A DNA stretch of 64,000 nt, from NCBI RefSeq assembly GCF_002831625.1, contig NZ_CP025116.1:186001-250000 (forward strand), read 5' to 3'. Numbering within the stretch: the first letter of the stretch is position 1; each line of letters begins with the position of its first letter. The notes under the pieces were generated by a model, which was not told where the DNA came from, did no database searches, and saw only the letters and a list, made by a program, of their open reading frames with translations. Positions 34,374-44,815 of the stretch are shown piece by piece. Origin of the DNA: Nonlabens sp. MB-3u-79. GTDB lineage: Bacteria; Bacteroidota; Bacteroidia; Flavobacteriales; Flavobacteriaceae. The position numbers were made by a program, and so were the translations under genes.

Positions 34374-35237
34374 TTAATGATATTTTGTAAAAATCTTAGT
34401 TGCCTCGTTATAACTGCTTTCAAAAGACATGGCACTTATATTAGAGTCTGCCTTTGTCGTATTGAAATAGCTGACCATTTTTTCTGTAGGCATGTTACCA
34501 GTGAGTTCGTCTTTTGCCATAGGGCAACCACCGAAGCCTTGTATGGCCCCATCAAAACGACGGCATCCCGCTTTATAAGCAGCATCTACCTTTTCATGCC
34601 ATTTTGTGGGAGTGGTGTGTAAATGTGCGCCAAATTCGATCTCCGGATATTTAGGGATGAGGTTGGAGAATAGATAAGAAATGGTTTCTGGATCTGAAGT
34701 TCCTACGGTATCTGAAAGCGATAGAATCTTAATCCCCATATCGTAAAGCTTTTGCGTCCACTCCCCTACGATCTCCACATTCCAGGGATCTCCATAAGGG
34801 TTACCAAAGCCCATAGAAATATAAACGACTAATTCTTTATTGTTCTTTTGAGCGAGATCGATGATCTCCTGCAACAATTCCACACTTTGAGCAATAGTTT
34901 TATGGGTGTTGCGCATTTGGAAATTCTCAGATATAGAGAATGGATACCCTAAATACTGAATTTCTGGATGCTCGCAAGCTGCTTGAGCGCCGCGTAAATT
35001 AGCAACAATAGCAAGAAGCTTGGAATCGGTTTTAGAAAGATCTAGTTGAGAAAGCACCTCAGCAGTATCGACCATTTGCGGTATGGCTTTAGGAGAAACA
35101 AAGCTCCCAAAATCAATCGTATCAAAACCACATCTCAATAAAGACTGAATGTACTGCACCTTCAAATGAGTTGGGATAAACTCCTTAATTCCTTGCATGG
35201 CGTCACGCGGACATTCGATAATTTTTACATGTTCCAT
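34374..35237 (-). CDS. Hydroxymethylglutaryl-CoA lyase
   Basis: 287 residues from the ATG at 35237 (MEHVKIIECPRDAMQ); upstream in-frame codons look non-coding. DREG-like ECPRDAMQGIKEFIPTHLK is the metal/acyl-CoA segment of HMG-CoA lyases, LSLSDTVGTSDPETI carries the catalytic Asp region, and FGGCPMAKDELTGNMPTEKMVSYF is the diagnostic C-terminal loop with the catalytic Cys. It cleaves HMG-CoA to acetyl-CoA and acetoacetate in leucine degradation, fitting the branched-chain dehydrogenase of this window. Confidence 0.9.
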   Translation of the reverse strand: MEHVKIIECPRDAMQGIKEFIPTHLKVQYIQSLLRCGFDTIDFGSFVSPKAIPQMVDTAEVLSQLDLSKTDSKLLAIVANLRGAQAACEHPEIQYLGYPFSISENFQMRNTHKTIAQSVELLQEIIDLAQKNNKELVVYISMGFGNPYGDPWNVEIVGEWTQKLYDMGIKILSLSDTVGTSDPETISYLFSNLIPKYPEIEFGAHLHTTPTKWHEKVDAAYKAGCRRFDGAIQGFGGCPMAKDELTGNMPTEKMVSYFNTTKADSNISAMSFESSYNEATKIFTKYH

Positions 35238-35790
35238 TGCGGTAAAGATACCAAACAATATCGTTTGCGAAAATGAAAAAACCGATTTTCGGTTTACTTT
35301 CAATGCTTCTTTGAGGTGGTGAGCATTAACATGAACTTCCTGTTTTATGTCAATAGAATTTAACCCAATATCTAGAAGTGTTTTAAAAAAAGAGAAGCTT
35401 GTAAAATAGACTTAAGAGAAACCTCTTTAGTTTACACAACCCCAGTAAGTTGAACTATTTTCATGGAATAAAAATGTTTTTTAAAGGTCTTTTTTTTACG
35501 TGTTCCGGAGTGATATAAAACATTGGTATTATTCTTCTTTACTAATGTCCGAAAAAAGATCATAGATCGCTTCGCTCTAAGATCATAGCATATAGACGAC
35601 ACTATAACTAACTGAAAAACAGTAATCATCATTTGATTTATTCCTATTCTAAGCGCATTCATTTCATAAATAATGAAGAACGACAAAAGCATGGTGGTTG
35701 TATAAATGTTTCTTTTGAAACTCTTCAATGGCAGCATGTTTAACGGTATTGGAAAACTTTATCGGACACTAATGATTCTTTTTAAAATCA
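35238..35790. other. Gap with no supported gene
   Basis: AT-rich. A 101-codon minus-strand frame at 35432-35737 has no recognisable domain and poor composition. GATCATAG occurs twice around CGCTTCGCTCTAA (35559-35589), possibly a degraded dispersed repeat. Confidence 0.5.
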
Positions 35791-37998
35791 CTAGCTCAAA
35801 AAGATATTCAATAGATCCCTTACCTGATCTGTGTCATCCACATAATACCTAGCCGCAGTATTAGCTACTCCCACTTTTACCGTAACCGCTTCTTCTGGCA
35901 AGTCTTGAAACATAAATTCATCGGTCCAATCATCCCCTATGCAAAATATAAAGTCGTACTTCTGATTCAGAATATGGTTGTTTGCCGCTTTTCCTTTATG
36001 GACATTACTACTCTTTATTTCCAGCACTTTATTTCCAGAAAGCACACTTAAACCATGGTTACTAGTTAGTTCTCTGATCACGCTGGAGAGTTCATTAGCT
36101 CGCTTTTCTCCAAGTTCTGGATCTGCCTTGCGGTAATGCCATGCCAGAGAATATTTTTTCTCCTCAATAAAAGTTCCTGGGGTGCGGTCCACAAAAGTTT
36201 GTAAAACCGGTTGAATAGTTGGTACCCAATCGGTATTCATAGTTTCTGTGAGTTCCCAATCAGCACCATATATTTTCTTAAGAACACCATGCTCTGCAAT
36301 CAAAGTTACAGGCACGTCTTTAAACCACTCTCCTAGTGTTACAGAATCACGACCACTAATAATCACTACTTCACTTTTGTCATCAGCTTGTAGTTTTGAA
36401 ACCATCTCTAGTAATTGTGCATCTGGTTTTGCATCACCTGGATTATTGACAAAGCCTCGTAAGGTACCGTCATAATCTAGGAAGAACATACGCTTTTTAG
36501 CATTCTTAAAACGCTGGAGTATTTCATCCTGTCGCTTTTCATTAATATGTTTTGCTTTAACCACACTTCTATTTCCTTCTACTGCATGGAGTTTAACCAT
36601 AAAATCACTGGCCCACTTTTCTACATTATAGCGTTTCAAGCGACTTTGCATGTACTTGTTTCGTTTTTTCTGTTCTTCCTCAGGCATTTCTAGCGCTACT
36701 TTAATAGTGTCTGCGATAAGGTCTATATTGTTTGGGTTAATGAGCAAAGCTTCATTCATCTCCTTTGCAGCGCCTGCCATTTCAGAAAGGATCAATACTC
36801 CAGTTTGATCGGTTCTTGTGGCGATATACTCTTTGGCAACCAAATTCATTCCATCCCTAATAGGAGTGATCAACGCCACATCACAAGACGTATACAGGTC
36901 GATTAAATTATTAAACGGCATCGAACGGTAAAAGTACCAAACCGGCGTCCAACTTACCGTTGAGAACTTACCGTTGATACGTCCTACCAATTCGTCTATT
37001 TCTTTCTTAAGGACTTGGTATTGAGGAACATTAGAGCGGCTAGGAACGGCCAGCATGACCAGTCTTACCTTTTCAGTGTATTCTGGGTATTTCTCTAGGA
37101 AATGTTCAAATGCCTTAAGTCTGTTAGCAATCCCTTTTGTATAATCCAGGCGGTCTATAGACAGGATCATTTTGGCATCTGGTGAGGCCGTTGCATGCAT
37201 GTCAAGGCGTCGCTGTAACTCACTTTGTGTTTTATTGGTCTGTTCTTGATTCGCTTTCGCGAAAGCGTGAAATTTATCATAATCAATACCCATAGGAAAA
37301 CTGTCGACCTTGATCATTCGATCTTTATAGGTAATGTCATTAAAACTAACCTCGTAGCCCAAAATCCTACTTACCGATCTCAAAAAATGACGCTCGTAAT
37401 CATAGGTATGAAAACCCAATAAATCTGAACCCAGCAAACCCTTAAGAATTTCTTCCCGCCATGGCAGCGTTCTAAACACCTCAAAGGAAGGAAACGGGAT
37501 GTGAAGAAAGAATCCTATGGAAACATCAGGTCGTTGTTCCTTAATCATTTGTGGCAATAACATCAACTGATAATCATGCACCCAGACATTATCTCCGTCT
37601 TCAATATTTTCCAAAACTACCTGTGCAAACTTGCAGTTCACACTTTTATAAATTTCCCAATTGTCATTATCAAACTCTACATACTCCATAAAATAATGGA
37701 ACAATGGCCATATAGTTCTATTGCTAAAACCGTAATAAAACCCATCCAGATCAGATTGAGTCAATTCAACAGCGGCACATTGCTGGTCTGCAACAGCTTT
37801 GTGTATTTCAGACTCCAACTCTTGCGGAGTCTCCTCTTGGGTCAGTCCCGTCCAGCCTATCCACAATCCGTTGCTATCCCTGTGTACCGACTTCATACCA
37901 GTAGCTAGCCCACCCACACTAGGCGAAGAACTCACGACACCCTCATCTATGGAAAGTTGCAAAGGCAGGCGGTTGGAAACGATTATTGTTTTACTCAT
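35791..37998 (-). CDS. otsAB: Fused trehalose-6-phosphate synthase/phosphatase
   Basis: 735 residues. Residues 1-470 form the GT20 synthase (SNRLPLQL; VGGLATGMKS; VWVHDYQLMLLPQM; SIDRLDYTKGI; REG-like PIRDGMNLVAKEY). Residues about 490-735 form the HAD phosphatase (FLDYDGTLRGF with the nucleophile Asp, SGRDSVTL, FCIGDDWTDEFMF). It makes trehalose from UDP-glucose and glucose-6-phosphate. It is divergent from a GH15 gene that may break trehalose down. A clear promoter lies upstream. A palindrome at 37252 encodes HAFAKANQEQ. Confidence 0.95.
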   Translation of the reverse strand: MSKTIIVSNRLPLQLSIDEGVVSSSPSVGGLATGMKSVHRDSNGLWIGWTGLTQEETPQELESEIHKAVADQQCAAVELTQSDLDGFYYGFSNRTIWPLFHYFMEYVEFDNDNWEIYKSVNCKFAQVVLENIEDGDNVWVHDYQLMLLPQMIKEQRPDVSIGFFLHIPFPSFEVFRTLPWREEILKGLLGSDLLGFHTYDYERHFLRSVSRILGYEVSFNDITYKDRMIKVDSFPMGIDYDKFHAFAKANQEQTNKTQSELQRRLDMHATASPDAKMILSIDRLDYTKGIANRLKAFEHFLEKYPEYTEKVRLVMLAVPSRSNVPQYQVLKKEIDELVGRINGKFSTVSWTPVWYFYRSMPFNNLIDLYTSCDVALITPIRDGMNLVAKEYIATRTDQTGVLILSEMAGAAKEMNEALLINPNNIDLIADTIKVALEMPEEEQKKRNKYMQSRLKRYNVEKWASDFMVKLHAVEGNRSVVKAKHINEKRQDEILQRFKNAKKRMFFLDYDGTLRGFVNNPGDAKPDAQLLEMVSKLQADDKSEVVIISGRDSVTLGEWFKDVPVTLIAEHGVLKKIYGADWELTETMNTDWVPTIQPVLQTFVDRTPGTFIEEKKYSLAWHYRKADPELGEKRANELSSVIRELTSNHGLSVLSGNKVLEIKSSNVHKGKAANNHILNQKYDFIFCIGDDWTDEFMFQDLPEEAVTVKVGVANTAARYYVDDTDQVRDLLNIFLS
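37252..37267. repeat. Iterated 16-bp palindrome in otsAB
   Basis: Perfect CGCTTTCGCGAAAGCG, read as AFAKA in the synthase domain. Confidence 0.9.
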
Positions 37999-38065
37999 AA
38001 AATGGAAGCTGTACTCAAATCACTACGCTGCGACTTGACATAAGTTAATAAAAAAAGTTGTTACA

Positions 38066-38096
38066 CAAATATAGGATTTTCATTGGCACTTATCAA
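38066..38096 (-). promoter_or_regulatory. otsAB promoter
   Basis: On the minus strand TTG (38094-38096), 20 bases, TATATTTG (38066-38073): an exact match to the Bacteroidota consensus, 68 bases before the otsAB start. The rest of the 301-base divergent gap shows no other feature. Confidence 0.8.
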
Positions 38097-38299
38097 TTCA
38101 CAGTAGTTATTACACTCATTTTCAATCTACTTACTATGGTTAGCTTATTTTCGTGAGTTCTCCACTTCGAGTAATTGGAGTGTTAAGGAAGCCATTATTA
38201 GTTTAATGTAAAGAAGTGATTTTATGTAGATGCCACTTTACTCCTTAATTTAGACATTTAAAAAAAGACTTACAGGGAATAGTAATTAATAGAATATTT

Positions 38300-40090
38300 A
38301 TGGAGAATTTAAATTACGGAATTATAGGGAATTGTAGGAGTGCTGCTCTAGTATCTGATAAAGGCTCTATCGACTGGTGCTGTCTTCCCATATTTGATTC
38401 GGCTTCTGTATTTGGTAAAATATTGGATGATAAAAAAGGGGGGAATCTTTCCTTTGAAGTAACAGAAGATTACGAGATTCTTCAAGAATACTTATGGCAA
38501 ACCAATATTCTGAGCACCACCTTTGACAATGGAGAGCATGCCTTTCAAGTTATTGATTTTATGCCTCGTTATCCAAAAAATGACGGTAGTTTTTATTCTC
38601 CGCCAGACATCGTTCGTTTTTTACGATTGATCAAAGGACAACCAACGTTTAAAGTCATCTACGATCCTAAATTGAAATATGCAATAGGCACTACAAAAAC
38701 TATAAACGAAGGAGAGTACATTCATAGCTATACCACAGAAGGTGAATACGAATCTGTATTTCTATACAGCGATATAGATCTAGACGCGATACTTTCTCAA
38801 AAGACCGTCACTCTGAAGTCCAACTCCTTTTTATTGCTTTCCTATCACGAGAAACTTGTTGAACAGACGCTAGACAGATCCTACCTAAAGTTTCAACGCA
38901 CCAAGACCTACTGGATGAACTGGAGTGCACGTACCACCACCTATCCGTTGTATCAAAAAGAAATTGTACGAAGTGCCTTAACACTTAAGGCGCTCACGTT
39001 TGAAAGAACAGGGGCTGTACTTGCAGCAGCTACCACTAGCTTACCAGAAACTATAGGAGAAGTGCGCAACTGGGATTACCGTTTTTGTTGGGTGCGCGAT
39101 GCCTCTATGGTGATTAGAGTGATCACCGGTTTAGGACATGTAAAATCAGCCAAAAAATTTCTGCAATTTATTATCCATACCATTCCAGATAAAGATGAAA
39201 AAATCCAAATCATGTATGGGATTAATGGAGAAAAAGATTTGACCGAAGAGTTTCTCGACCATCTATCTGGATATGAAAATTCAAGTCCAGTGCGTATAGG
39301 AAACGCAGCTTACGCGCAAAAGCAAAACGATATATATGGTATATTGATGGAAGTCCTTTTTCAACAGTTTGACCAGTTTGAAACCAGCATTGAAAATAGC
39401 GAGGAACTCTGGACCATTATTAAAAGTATTACGGCCATAGTTAAAAAACACTGGCAAGAAGCAGATAAAGGTATTTGGGAATTACGTACTGAAGAGCGTC
39501 ATTTTGTTTTCTCAAAACTCTTGTGTTGGGTAGCCATTGATCGGGCAATAAAGATCAGCAAGATCTTGAAGCGTTCTAAATACTTAGAAGAATGGCACGA
39601 ACTACGAAATGACATCTACCAAGATATTTATGTAAACGGCTGGAACGAAGAAGTTCAAGCCTACACACAATCTTATGGCTCCAAAGACCTGGATGCCTCT
39701 ACCCTTCTTATGCAACAATATGGTTTTGTAAAAGCTACAGACCCTAGATTCATCAGTACAGTTCAAGCTACCGAAAGGGAGTTGTGTACCGATGGCTTGA
39801 TGTACCGTTATAAAAACAACGATGACTTTGGAGAGCCTAGCTCTTCCTTTACCATTTGTACGTTTTGGCTGATTGACAGTTTGCATAAAATAGGAGAAAC
39901 CGATAAAGCCCGTGCCTATTTTGATCAGCTGCTGTCGTATAGCAATCACTTGGGATTATTCAGTGAAGACATTGATTTTAAGACCAAACGACTGTTAGGG
40001 AATTTCCCTCAAGCCTACTCACATCTAGCCTTAATTGAAACAGCGGTTAATTTTAGTAAGGAATTCGCTTCCGCGAAAACGGAGTATTAA
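38300..40090 (+). CDS. Glycoside hydrolase family 15 enzyme (trehalase/glucoamylase-like)
   Basis: 596 residues. An N-terminal beta domain (LNYGIIGNCRSAALVSDKGSIDWCCLPIFDSASVF) precedes an (alpha/alpha)6 barrel with LPETIGEVRNWDYRFCWVRDASM (about residues 250-272), a signature of the bacterial GH15 trehalase-like group. KGIWELRTEERHFVFSKLLCWVAIDRA and DFGEPSSSFTICTFWLIDSL carry conserved acidic segments. Divergent pairing with otsAB favours trehalose turnover over starch. The extreme C-terminus reads FASAKTEY from a palindrome variant. Confidence 0.88.
   Translation: MENLNYGIIGNCRSAALVSDKGSIDWCCLPIFDSASVFGKILDDKKGGNLSFEVTEDYEILQEYLWQTNILSTTFDNGEHAFQVIDFMPRYPKNDGSFYSPPDIVRFLRLIKGQPTFKVIYDPKLKYAIGTTKTINEGEYIHSYTTEGEYESVFLYSDIDLDAILSQKTVTLKSNSFLLLSYHEKLVEQTLDRSYLKFQRTKTYWMNWSARTTTYPLYQKEIVRSALTLKALTFERTGAVLAAATTSLPETIGEVRNWDYRFCWVRDASMVIRVITGLGHVKSAKKFLQFIIHTIPDKDEKIQIMYGINGEKDLTEEFLDHLSGYENSSPVRIGNAAYAQKQNDIYGILMEVLFQQFDQFETSIENSEELWTIIKSITAIVKKHWQEADKGIWELRTEERHFVFSKLLCWVAIDRAIKISKILKRSKYLEEWHELRNDIYQDIYVNGWNEEVQAYTQSYGSKDLDASTLLMQQYGFVKATDPRFISTVQATERELCTDGLMYRYKNNDDFGEPSSSFTICTFWLIDSLHKIGETDKARAYFDQLLSYSNHLGLFSEDIDFKTKRLLGNFPQAYSHLALIETAVNFSKEFASAKTEY
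40065..40080. repeat. Iterated palindrome variant at the end of the GH15 gene
   Basis: CGCTTCCGCGAAAACG, two mismatches, forming the last codons of the GH15 protein. Confidence 0.65.
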
Positions 40091-40150
40091 AGCAACACTG
40101 CAGTAAATTACGAATAGCTGATTTGCGAATGAAGTTGGAGTTTAAAAAAA

Positions 40151-41580
40151 ACGAAACCTTTTCCCCAGCCCTAAAGGGTGAGGTTTCTAGGGTATTCATA
40201 TTGCAACAGCTATCCCGATAAAAATAACAATTTGTGTCCATTTACAACGAAACCTTTTCCTCAGCCCTAAAGGCTGAGATTTCTATGGTATCAAAATGGC
40301 CACAGCTATCCCGATAAAAACAACAATTTGCGTCCATTTACAACGAAAGCTTTTCCCCAGCCTTGAAGGGTGAGGTTTTTATGGTATCAAAATGGCCACA
40401 GCTATCCCGATAAAAACAACAATTTGCGTCCATTTACAGCGAAACCTTTTCCCCAGCCCTAAAGGGTGAGGTTTCTAGGATATTCATATGGCAACAGCTA
40501 TCCCGATAAAAACAACAATTTGCGTCCATTTACAACGAAACCTTTTCCCAAACCCTAGAGGGTGAGGTTTCTAGGATATTCATATAGCCACAGCTATCCC
40601 GATAAAAACAATGATTTGCGTCCATTTACAACGATACCTTTTCCCAGCCCTAAAGGCTGAGAGCACTATGGTATCAAAATGGCCACAGCTATCCCGATAA
40701 AAACAACAATTTGCGTCCATTTACAGCGAAACCTTTTCCCCAGCCCTGAAGGCTGAGGTTTCTATGGTATTCATATGGCCACAGCTATCCCGATAAAAAC
40801 GACAATCTGCGTCCATTTACAGCGAAACCTTTTCCCCAGCCCTAAATGGTGAGGTTTCTAGGGTATTAATATGGCAACAGCTATCCCGATAAAAACAATG
40901 ATTTGCGTCCATTTACAACGATACCTTTTCCCAGCCCTAAAGGCTGAGAGCACTATGGTATCAAAATGGCCACAGCTATCCCGATAAAAACGACAATTTG
41001 TGTCCATTTACAGCGAAAGCTTTTCCCCAGCCCTAAAGGGTGAGGTTTCTAGGGTATTCATATGGCAACAGCTATCCCGATAAAAACAACAATTTGCGTC
41101 CATTTACAGCGAAACCTTTTCCCCAGCCTTGAAGGCTGAGGTTTCTATGGTATTCATATGGCCACAGCTATCCCGATAAAAACGACAATCTGCGTCCATT
41201 TACAGCGAAACCTTTTCCCCAGCCCTAAATGGTGAGGTTTCTAGGGTATTAATATGGCAACAGCTATCCCGATAAAAACAACAATTTGCGTCCATTTACA
41301 ACGAAACCTATCCCCTGCCCTGAAGGGTGAGGTTTCTATGGTATTAATATGGCAACAGCTATCCCGATAAAAACAACAATTTGTGTCCATTTACAACGAA
41401 AGCTTTTCCCCAGCCTTGAAGGCTGAGGTTTTTATGGTATCAATATGGCCACAGCTATCCCGATAAAAACAACAATTTGCGTCCATTTACAGCGAAACCT
41501 TTTCCCCAGCCCTAAAGGGTGAGGTTTTTATGGTATTAATATGGCAACAGCTATCCCGATAAAAACAACAATTTGTGTCC
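40151..41580. repeat. Tandem array of fifteen ~96-bp units repeating the lysE 3' end
   Basis: CAGCTATCCCGATAAAAA recurs at about 40206, 40303, 40398, 40495, 40591, 40685, 40782, 40878, 40973, 41068, 41164, 41260, 41354, 41452 and 41548, spaced 94-98 bases. About half of each unit is the reverse complement of the last 17 codons of lysE ([15 protein letters not shown]), and the fifteenth copy is the real gene end. The other half is an imperfect hairpin (GAAACC.. CCAGCCCTAAAGGGTGAGG ..GTTTC). Variant units recur as blocks about 287 and 382 bases apart, a sign of multi-unit duplication. Confidence 0.95.
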
Positions 41581-42148
41581 ATTTCATGGCTGGTGCAAAC
41601 CAAATGGATGATTTTATAAAACTTGCTGCTTTTCCTGCGACTAAGGCTAGTGCGTAAAAAACTAGCAAAGAAACTAACATGAAAACACCGCCTAACATAT
41701 AAATCTGTATCCAATCTGGAAAAGAGTCTGTTATAATAAACTGGGGTAATAAGGCAAGAAAGAACAAAGTGACTTTAGGATTCAACAAATTCATAGTGAT
41801 TCCTATTTTGTAGAGTTTCCATAAACTTTGAGAAGAAGTCTTTGAGTCGCCAAATTCAATAGAAGGATCTGACTTAAAGATTTTATAAGCGAGATAGAGC
41901 AAATAAACGGCTCCGGCAATTTTGATGGCATACAACAACCATTCATTATCTCTTATAATTACCGCAAAGCCCAATGCCACAACAGAAGTGTGAACGATGC
42001 AGCCCGTAATTAAACCACTGGCAATAGCAATTCCATATTTAGAACCACGTGCCACAGACTGAGTTAACACAAAAATATTATCTGGTCCAGGAGATAGTGC
42101 GAGAATCAAGGTTGCGAAGGCAAAAGAGATCAAGGATTCTAGCATCAT
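41528..42148 (-). CDS. LysE/RhtB family amino-acid exporter
   Basis: 206 residues with six hydrophobic segments and the family N-terminal motif [34 protein letters not shown]. It exports amino acids or homoserine lactone-like compounds across the inner membrane; the substrate is not predictable. ATG overlaps the pyrD stop (ATGA), so the two are co-translated. The final exon-like 54 bases, coding the last helix, are the founder of the 14-copy array downstream. Confidence 0.93.
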   Translation of the reverse strand: MMLESLISFAFATLILALSPGPDNIFVLTQSVARGSKYGIAIASGLITGCIVHTSVVALGFAVIIRDNEWLLYAIKIAGAVYLLYLAYKIFKSDPSIEFGDSKTSSQSLWKLYKIGITMNLLNPKVTLFFLALLPQFIITDSFPDWIQIYMLGGVFMLVSLLVFYALALVAGKAASFIKSSIWFAPAMKWTQIVVFIGIAVAILIP

Positions 42149-43188
42149 CCTTGAGCAATAATCGCCTTGTTAATTTCCTTTATCAATGTTGGCCCTTCAT
42201 AAACAAAGCCGGTATACAACTGCAACAGACTTGCACCAGCATTTATTTTATCGATCGCGTCTTGAGCCGTCATGATACCACCTACTCCGATAATAGGAAA
42301 AGCACCCTTGCTTTTTTGATGTAAAAAAGCAATCACTTCTGTCGCTCTATGCGTTAATGGTGCCCCACTGAGTCCGCCGGCTTGCTCAACTAATTCTTCT
42401 GTGGATTGCAATCCTTCTCTAGAGATGGTGGTATTAGATGCGATCACTCCATCTATTTTAGTGTCTTCTACTATTCCTATGATATCCAGTAGTTGATCAT
42501 CAGTTAAGTCTGGAGCTATTTTTAGAAGAATAGGCTTTCTATTTTCTTTTGCATTGTTCAAGTCTTGAAGTGTTTGCAAAATATGGGTCAGTGGTTTTCT
42601 ATCCTGCAACTCACGCAATCCTGGTGTGTTAGGCGAGCTTACGTTTACCGTAAAATAATCGACGTGATCAAAGAGTTTTTCAAAACAAATGATGTAATCG
42701 TTTACCGCTTCCTCATTAGGAGTGACTTTGTTCTTACCTATGTTACCGCCTATCAACACATGATTGGGTTGACCTAATTTAGGGTTTTTCTTTAAGCGTT
42801 CCACAGCAGCATCAACTCCACCATTGTTAAACCCCATTCTATTGACAATCGCCTGATCTTTTTTTAATCTAAAAAGACGTTTCTTAGGATTTCCATCTTG
42901 TGGCAATGGTGTGAGCGTTCCTATTTCTATAAATCCGAAGCCTAGATTTGAAAATTCTTTGAAGGCTTTGGCGTCTTTATCAAATCCCGCAGCCATTCCC
43001 ACAGGGTTTTCAAAGCTTAAACCGAAGAGTTCCCTTTTAAGAGCAGGGTGATTTTTTTTAAAAAGCTTTCGCGAAAGCGCACTAAGACCAGGCACTTTAT
43101 TTAAAATTTTAATACTGCTGAATGAAAAGTAATGTACTGCCTCTGGATCAAAAGCAAATAACAAGGGTCTAATAAGTGATTTATACAT
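42145..43188 (-). CDS. pyrD: Dihydroorotate dehydrogenase (quinone), class 2
   Basis: 347 residues from the ATG at 43188 ([21 protein letters not shown]), the class 2 N-terminal membrane-binding helices; codons upstream are unlikely. [59 protein letters not shown] with the catalytic Ser region, and a late [30 protein letters not shown] complete the flavin barrel. It oxidises dihydroorotate to orotate in pyrimidine synthesis. A palindrome copy at 43064 is read in another frame (ALSRKLF). Confidence 0.95.
   Translation of the reverse strand: MYKSLIRPLLFAFDPEAVHYFSFSSIKILNKVPGLSALSRKLFKKNHPALKRELFGLSFENPVGMAAGFDKDAKAFKEFSNLGFGFIEIGTLTPLPQDGNPKKRLFRLKKDQAIVNRMGFNNGGVDAAVERLKKNPKLGQPNHVLIGGNIGKNKVTPNEEAVNDYIICFEKLFDHVDYFTVNVSSPNTPGLRELQDRKPLTHILQTLQDLNNAKENRKPILLKIAPDLTDDQLLDIIGIVEDTKIDGVIASNTTISREGLQSTEELVEQAGGLSGAPLTHRATEVIAFLHQKSKGAFPIIGVGGIMTAQDAIDKINAGASLLQLYTGFVYEGPTLIKEINKAIIAQG
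43064..43079. repeat. Iterated palindrome in pyrD, different frame
   Basis: AGCTTTCGCGAAAGCG (perfect 14-bp core), encoding LSRKL instead of AFAKA. Confidence 0.88.
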
Positions 43189-43233
43189 AATAATAAGGTT
43201 GTGCAAATTTACAATCCATTGGACTTTATTCCA

Positions 43234-43241
43234 TATTTTTG
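43234..43241 (+). promoter_or_regulatory. Candidate -7 element for lpd
   Basis: TATTTTTG matches TAnnTTTG, but no well-spaced TTG is seen. Transcription would begin near 43248, favouring the ATG at 43264 over 43255. Confidence 0.45.
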
Positions 43242-43263
43242 TCACTCTTAAAAAATGACTGAT

Positions 43264-44655
43264 ATGAGTAAATATGATGTGATCGTTTTAGGTAGTGGGC
43301 CTGGCGGATATGTAACGGCAATACGTGCGTCTCAACTAGGGTTAAAAACGGCAATAATTGAAAAAGAATCTCTAGGTGGCGTTTGTTTGAACTGGGGTTG
43401 TATTCCTACCAAAGCACTGATAAAAAGTGCTGATGTGTTCAATTACCTTAACCATGCTGCAGATTACGGTCTTAAAGCAGATAATGTAGATAAAGATTTT
43501 ACTGCTGTTGTAAAGCGCAGTCGCGATGTGGCTGACGGAATGAGTAAAGGGGTGCAGTTTCTTCTTAAAAAGAATAAAATTGACGTAATCATGGGTTACG
43601 GTACGATAAAAAAAGGAAAGAAAATCGAAGTGAAAGCTGAAGACGGATCCACCTCAACCGTAGAAGCAAATCATATTATTATTGCTACGGGATCAAAATC
43701 TCGCATACTTCCTAACTTACCCCAAGACGGTAAAAAAGTAATAGGATATCGTGAAGCAATGACTTTAAAGGAGCAGCCTAAAAAACTAGTTGTTGTAGGG
43801 TCTGGAGCGATAGGTGTAGAGTTTGCCTATTTCTATAATGCTATGGGAACTGAAGTTACTCTTATTGAGTATCTAGACCGTATTGTTCCTGTGGAAGATA
43901 TTGATATTTCTAAGCAAATGGAACGCAGCTTCAAGAAATCCGGAATTAAAGTAATGACTTCTAGCGAAGTGACTAGCGTTGATACTTCTGGAGATGGCGT
44001 AAAAGTAAAGGTGAAAACCAAAAAAGGAGAAGAAGTAATCGAAGCAGACGTAGTTCTTAGTGCTGTAGGTATTGAAACTAATCTTGCTAACATAGGTCTT
44101 GAAGAAGTAGGAATCTCTACAGATCGCGGTAAAGTACTGGTGAATCAATGGTACCAAACCAATCTGCCTGGATATTATGCTATAGGTGATATTACTGCTG
44201 GTCCAGCATTAGCTCACGTCGCTAGTGCCGAAGGTATTCTTTGTGTTGAAAAAATAGCTAACATGCACGTGGAGCCATTAGATTATGGTAACATCCCTGG
44301 ATGTACCTATTCCAATCCAGAAATTGCTAGTGTAGGAATGACTGAAGCACAAGCTAAAGAAGCTGGATACGAAATTAAAGTTGGTAAATTCCCGTTTAGT
44401 GCCTCTGGAAAAGCAAGTGCCTCCGGAACTAAAGAAGGATTTGTAAAAGTAATTTTTGACGCTAAGTATGGCGAGTGGTTAGGTTGTCATATGATAGGTG
44501 CAGGAGTTACCGACATGATCGCTGAAGCGGTTATCGCAAGAAAACTAGAAACTACAGGACATGAAGTTCTAAAAACAGTTCATCCACACCCAACGATGAG
44601 TGAAGCGGTAATGGAAGCTGTTGCAGATGCTTATGGTGAGGTGATTCACTTGTAG
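43264..44655 (+). CDS. lpdA: Dihydrolipoyl dehydrogenase (E3)
   Basis: 463 residues from [10 protein letters not shown]; an in-frame ATG nine bases upstream is the alternative. FAD motif [19 protein letters not shown], redox-active pair in [21 protein letters not shown] motif [20 protein letters not shown], and the C-terminal base [13 protein letters not shown]. It reoxidises lipoamide on E2 components, likely including the E2 at 11967, although no E1/E2 genes are next to it here. Confidence 0.96.
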   Translation: MSKYDVIVLGSGPGGYVTAIRASQLGLKTAIIEKESLGGVCLNWGCIPTKALIKSADVFNYLNHAADYGLKADNVDKDFTAVVKRSRDVADGMSKGVQFLLKKNKIDVIMGYGTIKKGKKIEVKAEDGSTSTVEANHIIIATGSKSRILPNLPQDGKKVIGYREAMTLKEQPKKLVVVGSGAIGVEFAYFYNAMGTEVTLIEYLDRIVPVEDIDISKQMERSFKKSGIKVMTSSEVTSVDTSGDGVKVKVKTKKGEEVIEADVVLSAVGIETNLANIGLEEVGISTDRGKVLVNQWYQTNLPGYYAIGDITAGPALAHVASAEGILCVEKIANMHVEPLDYGNIPGCTYSNPEIASVGMTEAQAKEAGYEIKVGKFPFSASGKASASGTKEGFVKVIFDAKYGEWLGCHMIGAGVTDMIAEAVIARKLETTGHEVLKTVHPHPTMSEAVMEAVADAYGEVIHL

Positions 44656-44735
44656 CATAAAGCATGAGGTATGTGGCATAAGGCAATAGGTTTTGTGCGC
44701 TATTTCAAAGAAAAGTGAACCTTAAGTAAAATTAT

Positions 44736-44771
44736 AAATCCCCTTTGAAAGAAATTTTCAAAGGGGATTTT
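44736..44771 (+). terminator. Terminator hairpin after lpd
   Basis: AAATCCCCTTTGAAA / TTTCAAAGGGGATTT with a 6-nt loop and a short T-rich tail. Symmetric, so it may also end the convergent 44816 gene. Confidence 0.85.
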
Positions 44772-44815
44772 ATTTGGCCTGATTAAAAGTTATTTCCAAT
44801 AATTAGCCCTCTTAA

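Noticed and set aside
35432..35737. 101-codon minus-strand frame
   Set aside because: No domain, weak start context and unusual composition; it lies in a repeat-scarred gap.
40151..41580. Possible CRISPR array
   Set aside because: The whole 96-bp unit is repeated; there are no unique spacers and no cas genes, and half of each unit is lysE coding sequence.
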